NCBI GenBank assembly: GCA_023898805.1
Contig: CP060260.1
Location: 1,240,001-1,304,000 of the forward strand
Source: Rhodospirillales bacterium
Lineage (GTDB): Bacteria; Pseudomonadota; Alphaproteobacteria; Micavibrionales; UBA1664
Reading direction: 5' to 3'
DNA length: 64,000 nt
Shown here: in pieces, positions 44,474 to 52,715 of the stretch
Position numbering within the stretch: the stretch's first letter is position 1
How the letters are laid out: every line of letters starts with the position of its first letter
Position numbers and translations under genes: made by a program
The notes under the pieces: model-generated
What the model was told of the DNA's origin: nothing
The model's database searches: none
The model's input: only the letters and a program-made list of their open reading frames with translations

Positions 44474-45552
44474 TTGCTTAATCCCGTGGCAAGGTTGGGG
44501 CGGTCCAGCGGGTCGAACCCGTAATGGTCGAGCCAGCGCGTATCGCCCTCGAAGAAGGTGCGCAGATCCGGAATGCCGTATTTAAGCATTGCCACCCGCT
44601 CGATCCCCATGCCGAAGGCGAAGCCCTGATATTCGTCGGGATCTATGCCGCAGTTTTTCAGCACGTTGGGATGCACCATGCCGCAGCCGAGGATTTCCAG
44701 CCAATCCTTACCCTGTCCGATTTTCAGTTCGCCCTTGGAACGGTCGCAACCGATATCCATTTCCGCGCTGGGTTCGGTAAAGGGGAAAAAGCTGGGCCTG
44801 AAGCGCGTGGGCAGGTCTTCAATGCCGAAGAACGCCTTGCAGAAATCGATCAAGCAGCCCTTCAGGTGCCCCATATGCGTGGCCTTGTCGATGACCAGCC
44901 CTTCCAGCTGGTGGAACATCGGCGTATGCGTCATGTCGTAATCCGAACGATAGGTCCGGCCGGGAATGATGATCCGGATCGGCGGCTTCTGTTTCATCAT
45001 CGTGCGCACCTGCACCGGGCTGGTATGCGTGCGCAGCAGGCGCTTGCGGTCTTTTCCTTCAAGCGCATCGGGCAGATAGAATGTATCGTGCATCGCCCGT
45101 GCCGGGTGTTCGGGCGGGAAGTTGAGCGCGGTGAAATTGTGGAAATCGTCCTCGATGTCCGGGCCTTCCGCGACCGTAAAACCCATGTCGGCGAAAATGG
45201 CGATCATCTCGTCCACGGTCTGCGAAATCGGATGGATCCTGCCGCCTGTGCCGGTCGTAACGGGCAAGGTCATGTCCTGCCGTTCGGCGGCCAGCCGCGA
45301 CGTCATCGCCTCGCCCTTCAGGGCGGAAAAACGGTCCTCCAGCAGGCGTGTGACATTGTCCTTGAGCGCGTTGACCTCGGCGCCAAAGGCCTTGCGCTCG
45401 TCGGGTTGCATCGAACCCAGATTTTGCATCAACGCGGTGATCGCACCCTTTTTGCCCAGCGCCTCGACGCGGATCTTTTCCAGCGCTTCAAGATCGTTCG
45501 CGGCCGTAATACGGGTTTCGATGTCGGATTGAAGTTTGGCGACGGCACTCAT
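44470..45552 (-). CDS. pheS: phenylalanyl-tRNA synthetase alpha subunit
   Basis: 360 residues. Catalytic subunit charging tRNA-Phe. The N-terminal coiled coil (about 1-90) binds tRNA; class II motifs follow: HPARAMHDTFYLP, LLRTHTSPVQVRTM, PGRTYRSDYDMTHTPMFHQLEG, FRPSFFPFTEPSAE and the motif 3 region FAFGMGIERVAMLKYGIPDLR. A Shine-Dalgarno GAAGGAA lies 6 nt before the ATG and directly after a terminator hairpin, which may make the start an attenuation point. Confidence 0.97.
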   Translation of the reverse strand: MSAVAKLQSDIETRITAANDLEALEKIRVEALGKKGAITALMQNLGSMQPDERKAFGAEVNALKDNVTRLLEDRFSALKGEAMTSRLAAERQDMTLPVTTGTGGRIHPISQTVDEMIAIFADMGFTVAEGPDIEDDFHNFTALNFPPEHPARAMHDTFYLPDALEGKDRKRLLRTHTSPVQVRTMMKQKPPIRIIIPGRTYRSDYDMTHTPMFHQLEGLVIDKATHMGHLKGCLIDFCKAFFGIEDLPTRFRPSFFPFTEPSAEMDIGCDRSKGELKIGQGKDWLEILGCGMVHPNVLKNCGIDPDEYQGFAFGMGIERVAMLKYGIPDLRTFFEGDTRWLDHYGFDPLDRPNLATGLSK

Positions 45553-45570
45553 GCTTTTTCCTTCGGGTGT

Positions 45571-45603
45571 AAAAAGGGCGCGCCGTTTTGATCCGGTGCG
45601 CCC
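45571..45603 (-). terminator. terminator or attenuator between rplT and pheS
   Basis: Minus strand stem GGGCGCACCG/CGGCGCGCCC with one A-C mismatch, loop GATCAAAA, then five T. It ends 19 nt before the pheS ATG, leaving only the Shine-Dalgarno after it. Confidence 0.75.
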
Positions 45604-45630
45604 TGACTTTAGTCTAACTGAAGGCCGAAC

Positions 45631-46026
45631 TTAAGCGGCTTTATTGTTTTTCGCGGCGTTGTTCTGCGCATCCGTCAGGGCTTTTTTGGCCTTTTCAAAG
45701 ATGCCTTTGAACGTTTCGGCGTCGCGCACCGCGATATCGGCCAGAACCTTGCGGTCCAATTCGATATTGGCCAGTTTCAGGCCGTTGATGAACTGGGCGT
45801 AGGTCATGCCATGCTCGCGCACGGCGGCATTGATGCGCTGGATCCAAAGCGCGCGGAAGGTACGCTTTTTGTTGCGGCGGTCGCGATAGGCGTATTGCAG
45901 CCCTTTTTCGACCGTTTCGACAGCAATGCGGAAACAGTTTTTCTTGCGGCCGTAATTGCCTTTGGCCAGCTTGATGATCTTGCGTTTGCGCGCGTGGTTG
46001 CGCGGGCCTGCTTTGACGCGTGCCAT
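45631..46026 (-). CDS. rplT: 50S ribosomal protein L20
   Basis: 131 residues. Starts MARVKAGPRNHARKRKIIKL, with the RKKNCFRIAVETVEKGLQYAYRDRR core of L20; binds 23S rRNA early in 50S assembly. The last 15 residues (DAQNNAAKNNKAA) are a short low-complexity tail. Its ATG shares one base with the rpmI stop (TAATG). Confidence 0.98.
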   Translation of the reverse strand: MARVKAGPRNHARKRKIIKLAKGNYGRKKNCFRIAVETVEKGLQYAYRDRRNKKRTFRALWIQRINAAVREHGMTYAQFINGLKLANIELDRKVLADIAVRDAETFKGIFEKAKKALTDAQNNAAKNNKAA

Positions 46027-46304
46027 TATGCACCTGCCTTTGCCGACTGCGCGGCGTTATCGTTGGCCTGGGCGGGTTTTTTCTTGCCCTTGAAGCGCTT
46101 TTTCAGGCTGTAGGGCAGGAAATAGTTGAGCACTTTGACGCCGTCCGAATGGAACATGACGGCGGTGCCGCGGGCCTTGCGTTTCATTTTCTTGGGTTTG
46201 GAGATCAGGCGGTGGCGGGCATGGGCCTGTTTGAACTTGACCTTGCCTTTGGCCGTGACCTTGAAGCGCTTTTTCGCGCCCGATTTGGTCTTCATTTTCG
46301 GCAT
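46026..46304 (-). CDS. rpmI: 50S ribosomal protein L35 with extended C-terminus
   Basis: 92 residues from MPKMKTKSGAKKRFKVTAKG, preceded by GGGAG. The conserved L35 part (HARHRLISKPKKMKRKARG, LNYFLPYSLKKR) takes up about 67 residues, the normal family length. It is followed by about 25 extra residues (KGKKKPAQANDNAAQSAK), basic then polar. infC, the usual upstream gene, is not here. Confidence 0.96.
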   Translation of the reverse strand: MPKMKTKSGAKKRFKVTAKGKVKFKQAHARHRLISKPKKMKRKARGTAVMFHSDGVKVLNYFLPYSLKKRFKGKKKPAQANDNAAQSAKAGA

Positions 46305-46379
46305 TTTTCGCTCCCATATGTTGGGGGTTTCAAAAACGGCTGCTGGTATGCCTTTTAACCAGGTCGCCGGGAACGGCAT

Positions 46380-46408
46380 GTTTAATCAGGTTTCCGGCCT
46401 TCGCGCAA
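46380..46408 (-). promoter_or_regulatory. rpmI-rplT promoter
   Basis: Minus strand TTGCGC (46408-46403), 17-nt spacer, TTAAAC (46385-46380). It leaves a leader of about 70 nt before rpmI, long enough for ribosomal-protein feedback, though no specific structure was identified. Confidence 0.45.
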
Positions 46409-46440
46409 GTTTTTTAGCGCGGGCCCCTTGGTGTGGGCCC

Positions 46441-46950
46441 CTAACGCGGGCCCATATCTTTTTTATGCAAATCAGCCAGCGGGCTGCGGAACTGCATCTC
46501 CAGATCCCAGGGGAAGTAAATCCACGTGTCCTGGCTGACCTCGGTGATCCAGGTATCGCAGGTGGGGATTCCCTGCGGCTTGGCGTATACCGCCACATAC
46601 TGCGCGCGCGGCAGCGTCTGGCGGATCAGCCGGAACGTGTTGCCGGTATCGACCAGATCATCGACGACAATCCATCCCGCCCCGTCGCCAAGCGCGTCGA
46701 GGGGCTTAAGCACCTTGGCCGTGCCCTGGTCCTGATGCGCGTAGGACGCGACGCAGACCGTCTCGATCAGGCGGATGTCCATTTCGCGCGCGATGATGCA
46801 CGCGGGCACCAGCCCGCCGCGCGTGACCGCGGCGATGCCCTTCCACGCGCCGCCCTCCGGCGCACCATTTTCCAGCAGCCGCCAAGCCAGAAGCTTGCTG
46901 TTGCGGTGGATTTCGTCCCACGAAACGGGAAAGTCCTTGGAATACGACAT
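46441..46950 (-). CDS. gpt: xanthine phosphoribosyltransferase
   Basis: 169 residues from MSYSKDFPVSWDEIHRNSK, with AGGAG 9 nt upstream. Salvages xanthine and guanine to XMP/GMP with PRPP. Compared with E. coli Gpt: WKGIAAVTRGGLVPACIIARE, VCVASYAHQDQG, the PRPP motif GWIVVDDLVDTGNTFRLI and SQDTWIYFPWDLE. Convergence with guaB and purD is functional, not positional. Confidence 0.93.
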   Translation of the reverse strand: MSYSKDFPVSWDEIHRNSKLLAWRLLENGAPEGGAWKGIAAVTRGGLVPACIIAREMDIRLIETVCVASYAHQDQGTAKVLKPLDALGDGAGWIVVDDLVDTGNTFRLIRQTLPRAQYVAVYAKPQGIPTCDTWITEVSQDTWIYFPWDLEMQFRSPLADLHKKDMGPR

Positions 46951-47037
46951 GCGAATGATCTCCTGAATCTCTGCCCTTATCTGCCCCAAGCGGAAAAAAC
47001 GGTCAATGTGCGGTTTTAGGGGGCGCGGTTTTAAGAG

Positions 47038-47088
47038 TTAATGCGCCCGGCCCCCTAATGCGCCCGACCCCCTAATGCGCCCGACCCC
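47038..47088. repeat. three tandem 17-bp copies across the polA stop codon
   Basis: On the minus strand GGGGTCGGGCGCATTAG occurs twice in a row, followed by a third copy with two changes (GGGGCCGGGCGCATTAA). The first copy encodes the last residues and stop of polA; each later copy repeats the stop. Confidence 0.9.
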
Positions 47089-49864
47089 ACGTGTCGCCGA
47101 TACCCGCCTCGGCGATCAGCGGCAGGCCGATATCCGCGACCGCGCGGCTTTCCATCACCTGCCTGATCGCGTTCGCGGCGTCCTCGGCCTGATCCGTCCG
47201 CGCCTCGAACACCAGTTCGTCATGCACCTGCAACAGCATCCGGCATTCCAGATTGCTTTCCGCCAGCATCCTTTCGACGCGCACCATCGCGCGCTTCATG
47301 ATGTCGGCGGCGGTGCCCTGTAACGGCGCGTTGATCGCCTGCCGCTCGGCGAAGGCGCGGCGCGCGCCCTTGTCGTTGATCCCGTCGATGAAGCATTTGC
47401 GCCCGAACAGCGTGCGCACGAAACCCTGCCGCCGCGCTTCTTCCTTGATCCGCTCCATATAGGCGGGCAATTCGGGGAACCGCGTGAAATACGCCTTGAT
47501 GAAGGCTTGTGCCTGCGCAGGCTCGATACCAAGCTGTCGTGCCAGCCCCCAGCCCGAAATGCCGTAGATGATGCCAAAATTGATCGCCTTGGCGCGGCGG
47601 CGTATGTCGGGCGTCATTTGCTCAAGCGGCACCTCGAACACCTGACTGGCGGTCAGCGCGTGGATGTCCGCGCCCTCGATGAAGGCCTGTTTGAGCGCGG
47701 GGACCTCGGCCATGCTGGCGGCAAGCCGCAGCTCGATCTGGCTGTAATCGACCGAGATCAGACGGTACCCCTCCCGCGCGACGAAGGCCTCGCGGATCTT
47801 TTTTCCGTTATCGGTGCGGATCGGGATGTTTTGAAGGTTCGGGTCCGAAGATGCCAGCCGCCCGGTCGATGTGTGCGCGAGTGCGAAAGATGTGTGTACG
47901 CGCCCCGTACGTTTATTGATTTCGGCTTGCAGCGCATCGGTATAGGTGGATTTAAGCTTCGCGAGCTGCCGGTAATCCAGTACCTTTTGCACGATCGCGT
48001 GCCCCTGCGCCGCAAGCTCCTCCAGAATGTCGGCTGTGGTGGACCAGTCGCCGCCCTTTGTCTTGCCGCCGCCCTCGAGTCCCATTTCGTCGAACAGCAC
48101 GATGCCCAGCTGTCTGGGCGATGCGACGTTGAACGGGTGCCCGGCCAGTTGATGGATATCGCTTTCAAGCTGCGCGATCTGGGTGCCGAAATCCTGACTG
48201 AGGCGCGCCAGCATATGCGTGTCGATTTTAATGCCTGCTTCCTCCATCCGCGCGATCACGGGCACCAGCGGCCGGTCCATCGTTTCATAGACCGAAACCA
48301 TGTGTTCGCGCGCCAGCCGTGGCTTGAGCAGCGCATGCAACCGCAAGGTAATGTCAGCGTCCTCCGCCGCGTATTCGGTGGCGCGCGCGATCGGCACCTC
48401 GGCAAAGCTGATCTGCTTTGCGCCCTTGCCGCAGACATCCTCGTAATGAATCGTCTGGTGCCCCAGATGCAGGCTGGCCAATTCGTCCATGCCGTGTCCG
48501 TGGCTCGATCCGTCAAGGACATAGGAAATCAGCATCGTATCGTCGATAGGCGCGACATTGACGCCGTGCGCCGCGAACATCTGCAGGTCGTATTTGATGT
48601 TGTGCCCGACCTTAAGCACCGCGGGGTCTTCCAGCAAAGGCCGCAGGATCGCCAGCGCGTCCGCGGGTGTCATCTGCATGATTGTCTTGCCCGGCCCTGC
48701 CAGAATTCCGTCCAGAAGATTGCCGCCCGGCGCGCGGTGCCCGACCGGGACATAGATGCCGCTGCCCGCCTCGCAGGACAGGGAAATGCCGACCAGTTCC
48801 GCCTTCGCGGGTGTAAGGGATGTCGTTTCGGTATCCACCGCGACGACACCGCGCGTGACGGAAATTGCGACCCAGTCTGCAAGTGTACGCGCATCTGTGA
48901 CTGCACTGTACGTTCCGCGTCCGGACAGGCCGGAAACGGGATCTTGCGCCTGTTCCGGTATTGTCTGAACAGGTGCGGGCGAAGAAGGTTTCCCCAGTCG
49001 CGCCAGCGCCGATTTAAATCCATACGAAGACAAGAACTGGACCAGCGCGGATGAATCGATCGCCCCGGACCCAAGGTTTTCAATAGGCTGCGGCAATGGC
49101 GCGGCATCATCGAGCCGCACAAGTTTCTTGGAGATTCGCGCAAGCTCGGCGTTCTCGATCAAGGTTTCGCGCCGCTTGGGTTGTTTGATCTGGTTGAGCG
49201 ATTCAAGCAGGGTTTCAAGCGTGCCGAACTGGTTGATCAGCTCCGCCGCTGTCTTGACGCCGATGCCGCGTACGCCCGGCACGTTGTCGGTGGCGTCGCC
49301 GCAAAGCGCCTGTACGTCGACGACTTTTTCCGGTGCGACCCCGAATTTTTCCAGGACCTCCGCCGCCCCCAGCGGCTTTTGTTTGATCGGGTCGAACATC
49401 GAAACACGGTCGCGGACCAGTTGCATCAGGTCCTTGTCCGAAGACACGATGACGACGTGCAACCCTGCCTCTCGCCCCGCCCGCGCGTAAGCGGCGATCA
49501 GATCGTCGGCCTCGTACCCCTCTTGCTCCAGAGGCACGAAGCCGAAGGCGCGCGTCGCTTCGCGGATTAACGGAAATTGCGGGATCAGGTCCGGCGGGGT
49601 TTCGTCCCGGTTGGCCTTGTATTCGGGATAGATGTCGTTGCGGAAATTGCGCCGTGCGGCGTCGAACACCACGCCCACATGTTTCGCCTCAAGATCGCGC
49701 AACAGCCGCAGCATCATGTTGACGAATCCGACAACCGCGCCCACCGGCGTCCCGGCGGCGGGCAATCCGGCCCCGACGGTCAACGGGGGCAGGGCATGGA
49801 AGGCGCGGAAAATGAATCCCGACGCGTCCACCAGATACAGCGTGTCTTGTGAGGGCTTGGTCAT
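47072..49864 (-). CDS. polA: DNA polymerase I
   Basis: 930 residues from MTKPSQDTLYLVDASGFIFR. 5'-3' exonuclease domain (about 1-300: VVFDAARRNFRNDIYPEYKANR, LCGDATDNVPGVRGIG), a 3'-5' proofreading domain with the metal-binding DTETTS still present, and the polymerase: TGRLASSDPNLQNIPIR, DYSQIELRLAA, RRAKAINFGIIYGIS and QVHDELVFE. All three activities look intact. Used for Okazaki fragment processing and repair. Divergent from corA with about 18 bp between starts; an ATG two codons upstream (MPMTKPSQ) is also possible. Confidence 0.97.
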   Translation of the reverse strand: MTKPSQDTLYLVDASGFIFRAFHALPPLTVGAGLPAAGTPVGAVVGFVNMMLRLLRDLEAKHVGVVFDAARRNFRNDIYPEYKANRDETPPDLIPQFPLIREATRAFGFVPLEQEGYEADDLIAAYARAGREAGLHVVIVSSDKDLMQLVRDRVSMFDPIKQKPLGAAEVLEKFGVAPEKVVDVQALCGDATDNVPGVRGIGVKTAAELINQFGTLETLLESLNQIKQPKRRETLIENAELARISKKLVRLDDAAPLPQPIENLGSGAIDSSALVQFLSSYGFKSALARLGKPSSPAPVQTIPEQAQDPVSGLSGRGTYSAVTDARTLADWVAISVTRGVVAVDTETTSLTPAKAELVGISLSCEAGSGIYVPVGHRAPGGNLLDGILAGPGKTIMQMTPADALAILRPLLEDPAVLKVGHNIKYDLQMFAAHGVNVAPIDDTMLISYVLDGSSHGHGMDELASLHLGHQTIHYEDVCGKGAKQISFAEVPIARATEYAAEDADITLRLHALLKPRLAREHMVSVYETMDRPLVPVIARMEEAGIKIDTHMLARLSQDFGTQIAQLESDIHQLAGHPFNVASPRQLGIVLFDEMGLEGGGKTKGGDWSTTADILEELAAQGHAIVQKVLDYRQLAKLKSTYTDALQAEINKRTGRVHTSFALAHTSTGRLASSDPNLQNIPIRTDNGKKIREAFVAREGYRLISVDYSQIELRLAASMAEVPALKQAFIEGADIHALTASQVFEVPLEQMTPDIRRRAKAINFGIIYGISGWGLARQLGIEPAQAQAFIKAYFTRFPELPAYMERIKEEARRQGFVRTLFGRKCFIDGINDKGARRAFAERQAINAPLQGTAADIMKRAMVRVERMLAESNLECRMLLQVHDELVFEARTDQAEDAANAIRQVMESRAVADIGLPLIAEAGIGDTWGRAH

Positions 49865-49875
49865 CGGCATAGAGT
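49847..49875 (+). promoter_or_regulatory. corA promoter, predicted leaderless
   Basis: TTGTGA (49847-49852), 17-nt spacer, TAGAGT (49870-49875), 7 nt, ATG at 49883. It overlaps the first codons of polA. Confidence 0.4.
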
Positions 49876-49882
49876 TAAAAGT

Positions 49883-50863
49883 ATGGCGCATATTTATTCA
49901 ACCCGTTCGACCAACGTCCTCGACATCGACAACAGCCCGGTGCTGCTGGAGGACGATGTCATCTGGCTTGACCTTCTCCGTCCCACGCCGGAGGAGGAGC
50001 AATCCTATGAAAGCCAGCTCGGCATCGACATTCCTTTGCGCGAGGAGCTGAAAAGCATCGAGCCTTCAAGCCGCCTGTATAAGGAGGATGGGGCGATTTT
50101 CATGACCGCGACCGTCGTTTCGCGTTCCGAGGCCGGACTGGCCGAGGCTGCGGCCATCGGCTTCATTCTGCATAACGGCCGCCTGATCACCGTGCGCTAT
50201 ACCGAGCCGCGCGCCTTCGATATTTTTTCGGCCTATGTCACGCGCCATCCGCATCTGTACGAAGACGGGGCGAGCCTGTTGACCAGCCTGCTTGAGGCGA
50301 TCGTGGATCGTGCCGCCGAGATCATGGAGGGAACGAATCTGGAAATCGACCGCCTGTCCGCCGACATATTCGCGGCCCGCGCGGACAACCCCCAGAACAT
50401 GGCGTCGGGCGAGAAACTGGGTGAGGCGCTTAAGGAAATCGCCATGCACCAGAACCTGATGTCGAAGATCCGCGATTCACTGGTTTCGCTGGGCCGCGTC
50501 GTGCGCTTTCTGGGGCTTGCCGACCCAATCCTCAAAAACAAGGCGCTTAAGGAACAACTACGCTCCGTCGACCGCGACATTACCTCGCTGACCGATCAGG
50601 CCAGTTTCATCGGCAACAACATCACCTTCCTGCTCGATGCCAGCCTTGGCCTGATCAGCATCGAACAGAACGCGATCATCAAGATTTTTTCGGTCGCGGC
50701 GGTGGCCTTCCTGCCGCCGACTCTGGTCGCCAGCATCTACGGCATGAACTTCCGCCACATGCCCGAACTGGCGATGGAGCACGGCTATCTGATGGCGCTG
50801 ATGATGATGCTCGCTTCGGCGGTCGTGCCGTACCTGTATTTCAAGCACCGCCGCTGGTTGTAA
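49883..50863 (+). CDS. corA: CorA-family magnesium/cobalt channel
   Basis: 326 residues. A large cytoplasmic alpha/beta funnel, a long stalk helix (IRDSLVSLGRVVRFLGLADPI region) and two C-terminal membrane helices joined by the signature YGMNF loop (IYGMNFRHMPELAMEHGY), which selects hydrated Mg. The end is the usual basic KHRRW. Divergent from polA with an 18-bp gap. Confidence 0.95.
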   Translation: MAHIYSTRSTNVLDIDNSPVLLEDDVIWLDLLRPTPEEEQSYESQLGIDIPLREELKSIEPSSRLYKEDGAIFMTATVVSRSEAGLAEAAAIGFILHNGRLITVRYTEPRAFDIFSAYVTRHPHLYEDGASLLTSLLEAIVDRAAEIMEGTNLEIDRLSADIFAARADNPQNMASGEKLGEALKEIAMHQNLMSKIRDSLVSLGRVVRFLGLADPILKNKALKEQLRSVDRDITSLTDQASFIGNNITFLLDASLGLISIEQNAIIKIFSVAAVAFLPPTLVASIYGMNFRHMPELAMEHGYLMALMMMLASAVVPYLYFKHRRWL

Positions 50864-50902
50864 AACTGGCGTAATTTTGAGCGTAGCTGCTATAGCCATG
50901 GA

Positions 50903-52186
50903 ATGGACGGAAAACGCGACGCTATTCTTGTAAGGGAGTGGATGGCTGCCCAGCACAGGGTTGCTGCTTCGTCGGAGCAGCAGGACGGCCGCCTTTTCTT
51001 GGCGCGGGCCGGCGGGAATGTATACGTCACGCCTTATGTCGCTGCTCGTTTTGCGGGAATTCTACCCGGTATGTTGCCGGCCGGATCCCACGTAAACAGA
51101 ATTGCGGTCGTAACCGATCTCGATATCGTGTTGTGGGATCATGCTCAAGCCGGGCCACCCGCGAAAGCATTTAGGGCGCTGGTCGGCGGTGATAATCCGG
51201 ATCCAAGGACATGGGATTGGGAGCTGGACGGCTTTTTTGAAAGAACGCTCGCGCAAGAAGAGCTTCGCGGTTCTCAGATCCGTTATTTCCGATCGCTCGG
51301 CGCCGGTCGTTACGACGTCGCGTTGATGGTCCTGCCGGCTATTCAGACGGCCGCGTATCATCTGGGCCAGATGGCGGGGTCGGCATGTTTTACGTGGAAT
51401 GAAATTCCCCCGCAATCCGTGCATGATGCGATGCTGCGTCACGAATGGGCGCATCTAAACGCCGCTCAGGATGGATGGCCGGCCGAAAAGGAAATTTTTT
51501 GTGACGCGGCCGCCCTAAATGGGGCGAATACCGCCTTGAAGGCTGCATGGATGGATGCCCGCCTGATCGGTGCGTTCACTTGGCCGTTTCCTGGTGCCAT
51601 GATCGGTCCCGCGTTGATCGACAGACGGTATGCGACGCGCACGTATCTGGATGAGGCGCTGGGCGTTCAGGCTTGGTTTCGTGAAAACTTGTTGGATACA
51701 TTTTACGACCCTGCGCGCATGGCGCGTCTTTACGCGGGTCTGCGTACGGATATAGCGAACGGCAATCATGCGCTGCCGCCGGGTTTATGCGCGGTCTTCG
51801 CGCAGTGGGCGGGTGATTTTATCAGCTCGGCGCGTATGCCCGAAACGCCGCAAGCGTTTCGGCGTTGGTTCGGGTGCGAAGACGACCCTGTGGCTTGGCG
51901 TTATTTGACGCAAGCCTATGCATGTCACGTCCAGGTCAGCGCCGCGCGCGATATGCGGTTTTGCGCATGGCTGTATGAGGCTGCGAATGCGATGGCCGGG
52001 ACGCCTGTTGCCGCATGGATGGGTGCGGAACTGCGCGGCGCGTTGTCGCGTCGTGCGCCAGACGCCGCCGGAAAATGGGAACCGGGGTGGAAACCCCAAA
52101 TTCTGGACGTCGATCTGCCCTTTGGATCTAGGCGCCAAAAACCGTTGGGTGTGGTGCGTGGTCCAGCGCTTGATATCCGGCCATGA
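50903..52186 (+). CDS. unknown protein with a HEXXH motif
   Basis: 427 residues, no signal peptide. HEWAH at 180-184 (context AMLRHEWAHLNAAQDGW) with an acidic cluster about 15-20 residues on (AEKEIFCDAA), the spacing of a gluzincin-type zinc site. The rest (LYAGLRTDIANGNHALPPGL, AWLYEAANAMAGTPVAAWM) is helical and not recognised. TATAGC ends 6 nt before the ATG, but no good -35 box was seen. The last 59 bp overlap the end of the convergent gene at 52128. Codon choice looks less GC-biased than the neighbours. Confidence 0.7.
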   Translation: MDGKRDAILVREWMAAQHRVAASSEQQDGRLFLARAGGNVYVTPYVAARFAGILPGMLPAGSHVNRIAVVTDLDIVLWDHAQAGPPAKAFRALVGGDNPDPRTWDWELDGFFERTLAQEELRGSQIRYFRSLGAGRYDVALMVLPAIQTAAYHLGQMAGSACFTWNEIPPQSVHDAMLRHEWAHLNAAQDGWPAEKEIFCDAAALNGANTALKAAWMDARLIGAFTWPFPGAMIGPALIDRRYATRTYLDEALGVQAWFRENLLDTFYDPARMARLYAGLRTDIANGNHALPPGLCAVFAQWAGDFISSARMPETPQAFRRWFGCEDDPVAWRYLTQAYACHVQVSAARDMRFCAWLYEAANAMAGTPVAAWMGAELRGALSRRAPDAAGKWEPGWKPQILDVDLPFGSRRQKPLGVVRGPALDIRP

Positions 52187-52661
52187 AATCCGTAGGCCAC
52201 GCCTGCGCGTGTGCAGGCATTCGTGCGACTTCATTGATGCAAAGTTGCAGCTTGAACTGGCTGGGTTGATCGAGCGTGCTGCGGAAAATCTCAGCGGCGC
52301 GGCGCGCTTTCATACGGGTGTCATTGGCCAGAACGGCGATTTGGTTAAGCGGCAGGCCGGCACGCAGATCGGGAAGATTGTTTTTACGCCGCGTCAGAAC
52401 CGCGTGCGCGCAAGCATACAGGCGCCAGCCATCCGCGCTTTCCCACCCGGGAACGTCCCGCGGGACATAGGGTTGGTAAGCAGTGCAAAAATTCGTGTAA
52501 TCCACCGACAGGGGCTCGCCGTGAAGGTTGACCAATAAGGCTAGGGGTCCTTCAACCCTGGCGGCGACGAACGCCATGGCCGGACCGCGCGGAAGCGCCG
52601 TACCCGGCTGCACGACGATCGGTTCGAATTCACGGCAGGCATTTGCGAAGGATAGCTTCAT
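52128..52661 (-). CDS. unknown protein, 177 residues
   Basis: Soluble protein starting MKLSFANACREFEPIVVQPG, then VAARVEGPLALLVNLHGEPL, YTNFCTAYQPYVPRDVPGW and FKLQLCINEVARMPAHAQAW. No family or motif recognised. It converges on the HEXXH gene with a 59-bp overlap, so both 3' ends share coding sequence. The intergenic side holds TATAAT (52699-52694, minus) with TTGACT upstream, but only 14 nt apart, so the promoter is uncertain. Confidence 0.6.
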   Translation of the reverse strand: MKLSFANACREFEPIVVQPGTALPRGPAMAFVAARVEGPLALLVNLHGEPLSVDYTNFCTAYQPYVPRDVPGWESADGWRLYACAHAVLTRRKNNLPDLRAGLPLNQIAVLANDTRMKARRAAEIFRSTLDQPSQFKLQLCINEVARMPAHAQAWPTDFMAGYQALDHAPHPTVFGA

Positions 52662-52715
52662 GACACAATCTCTATCTTATGGAAGATCGTGATATTATAG
52701 AAACAGGCGGCCGAG

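Noticed and set aside
45552..45640. T-box or pheM-like leader peptide before pheS
   Set aside because: No Phe-rich short ORF and no T-box core; only a plain terminator hairpin is visible.
47507..49054. 515-codon frame antisense to polA
   Set aside because: Shadow frame of polA with Arg/Gln/Asp-rich composition and no ribosome site.
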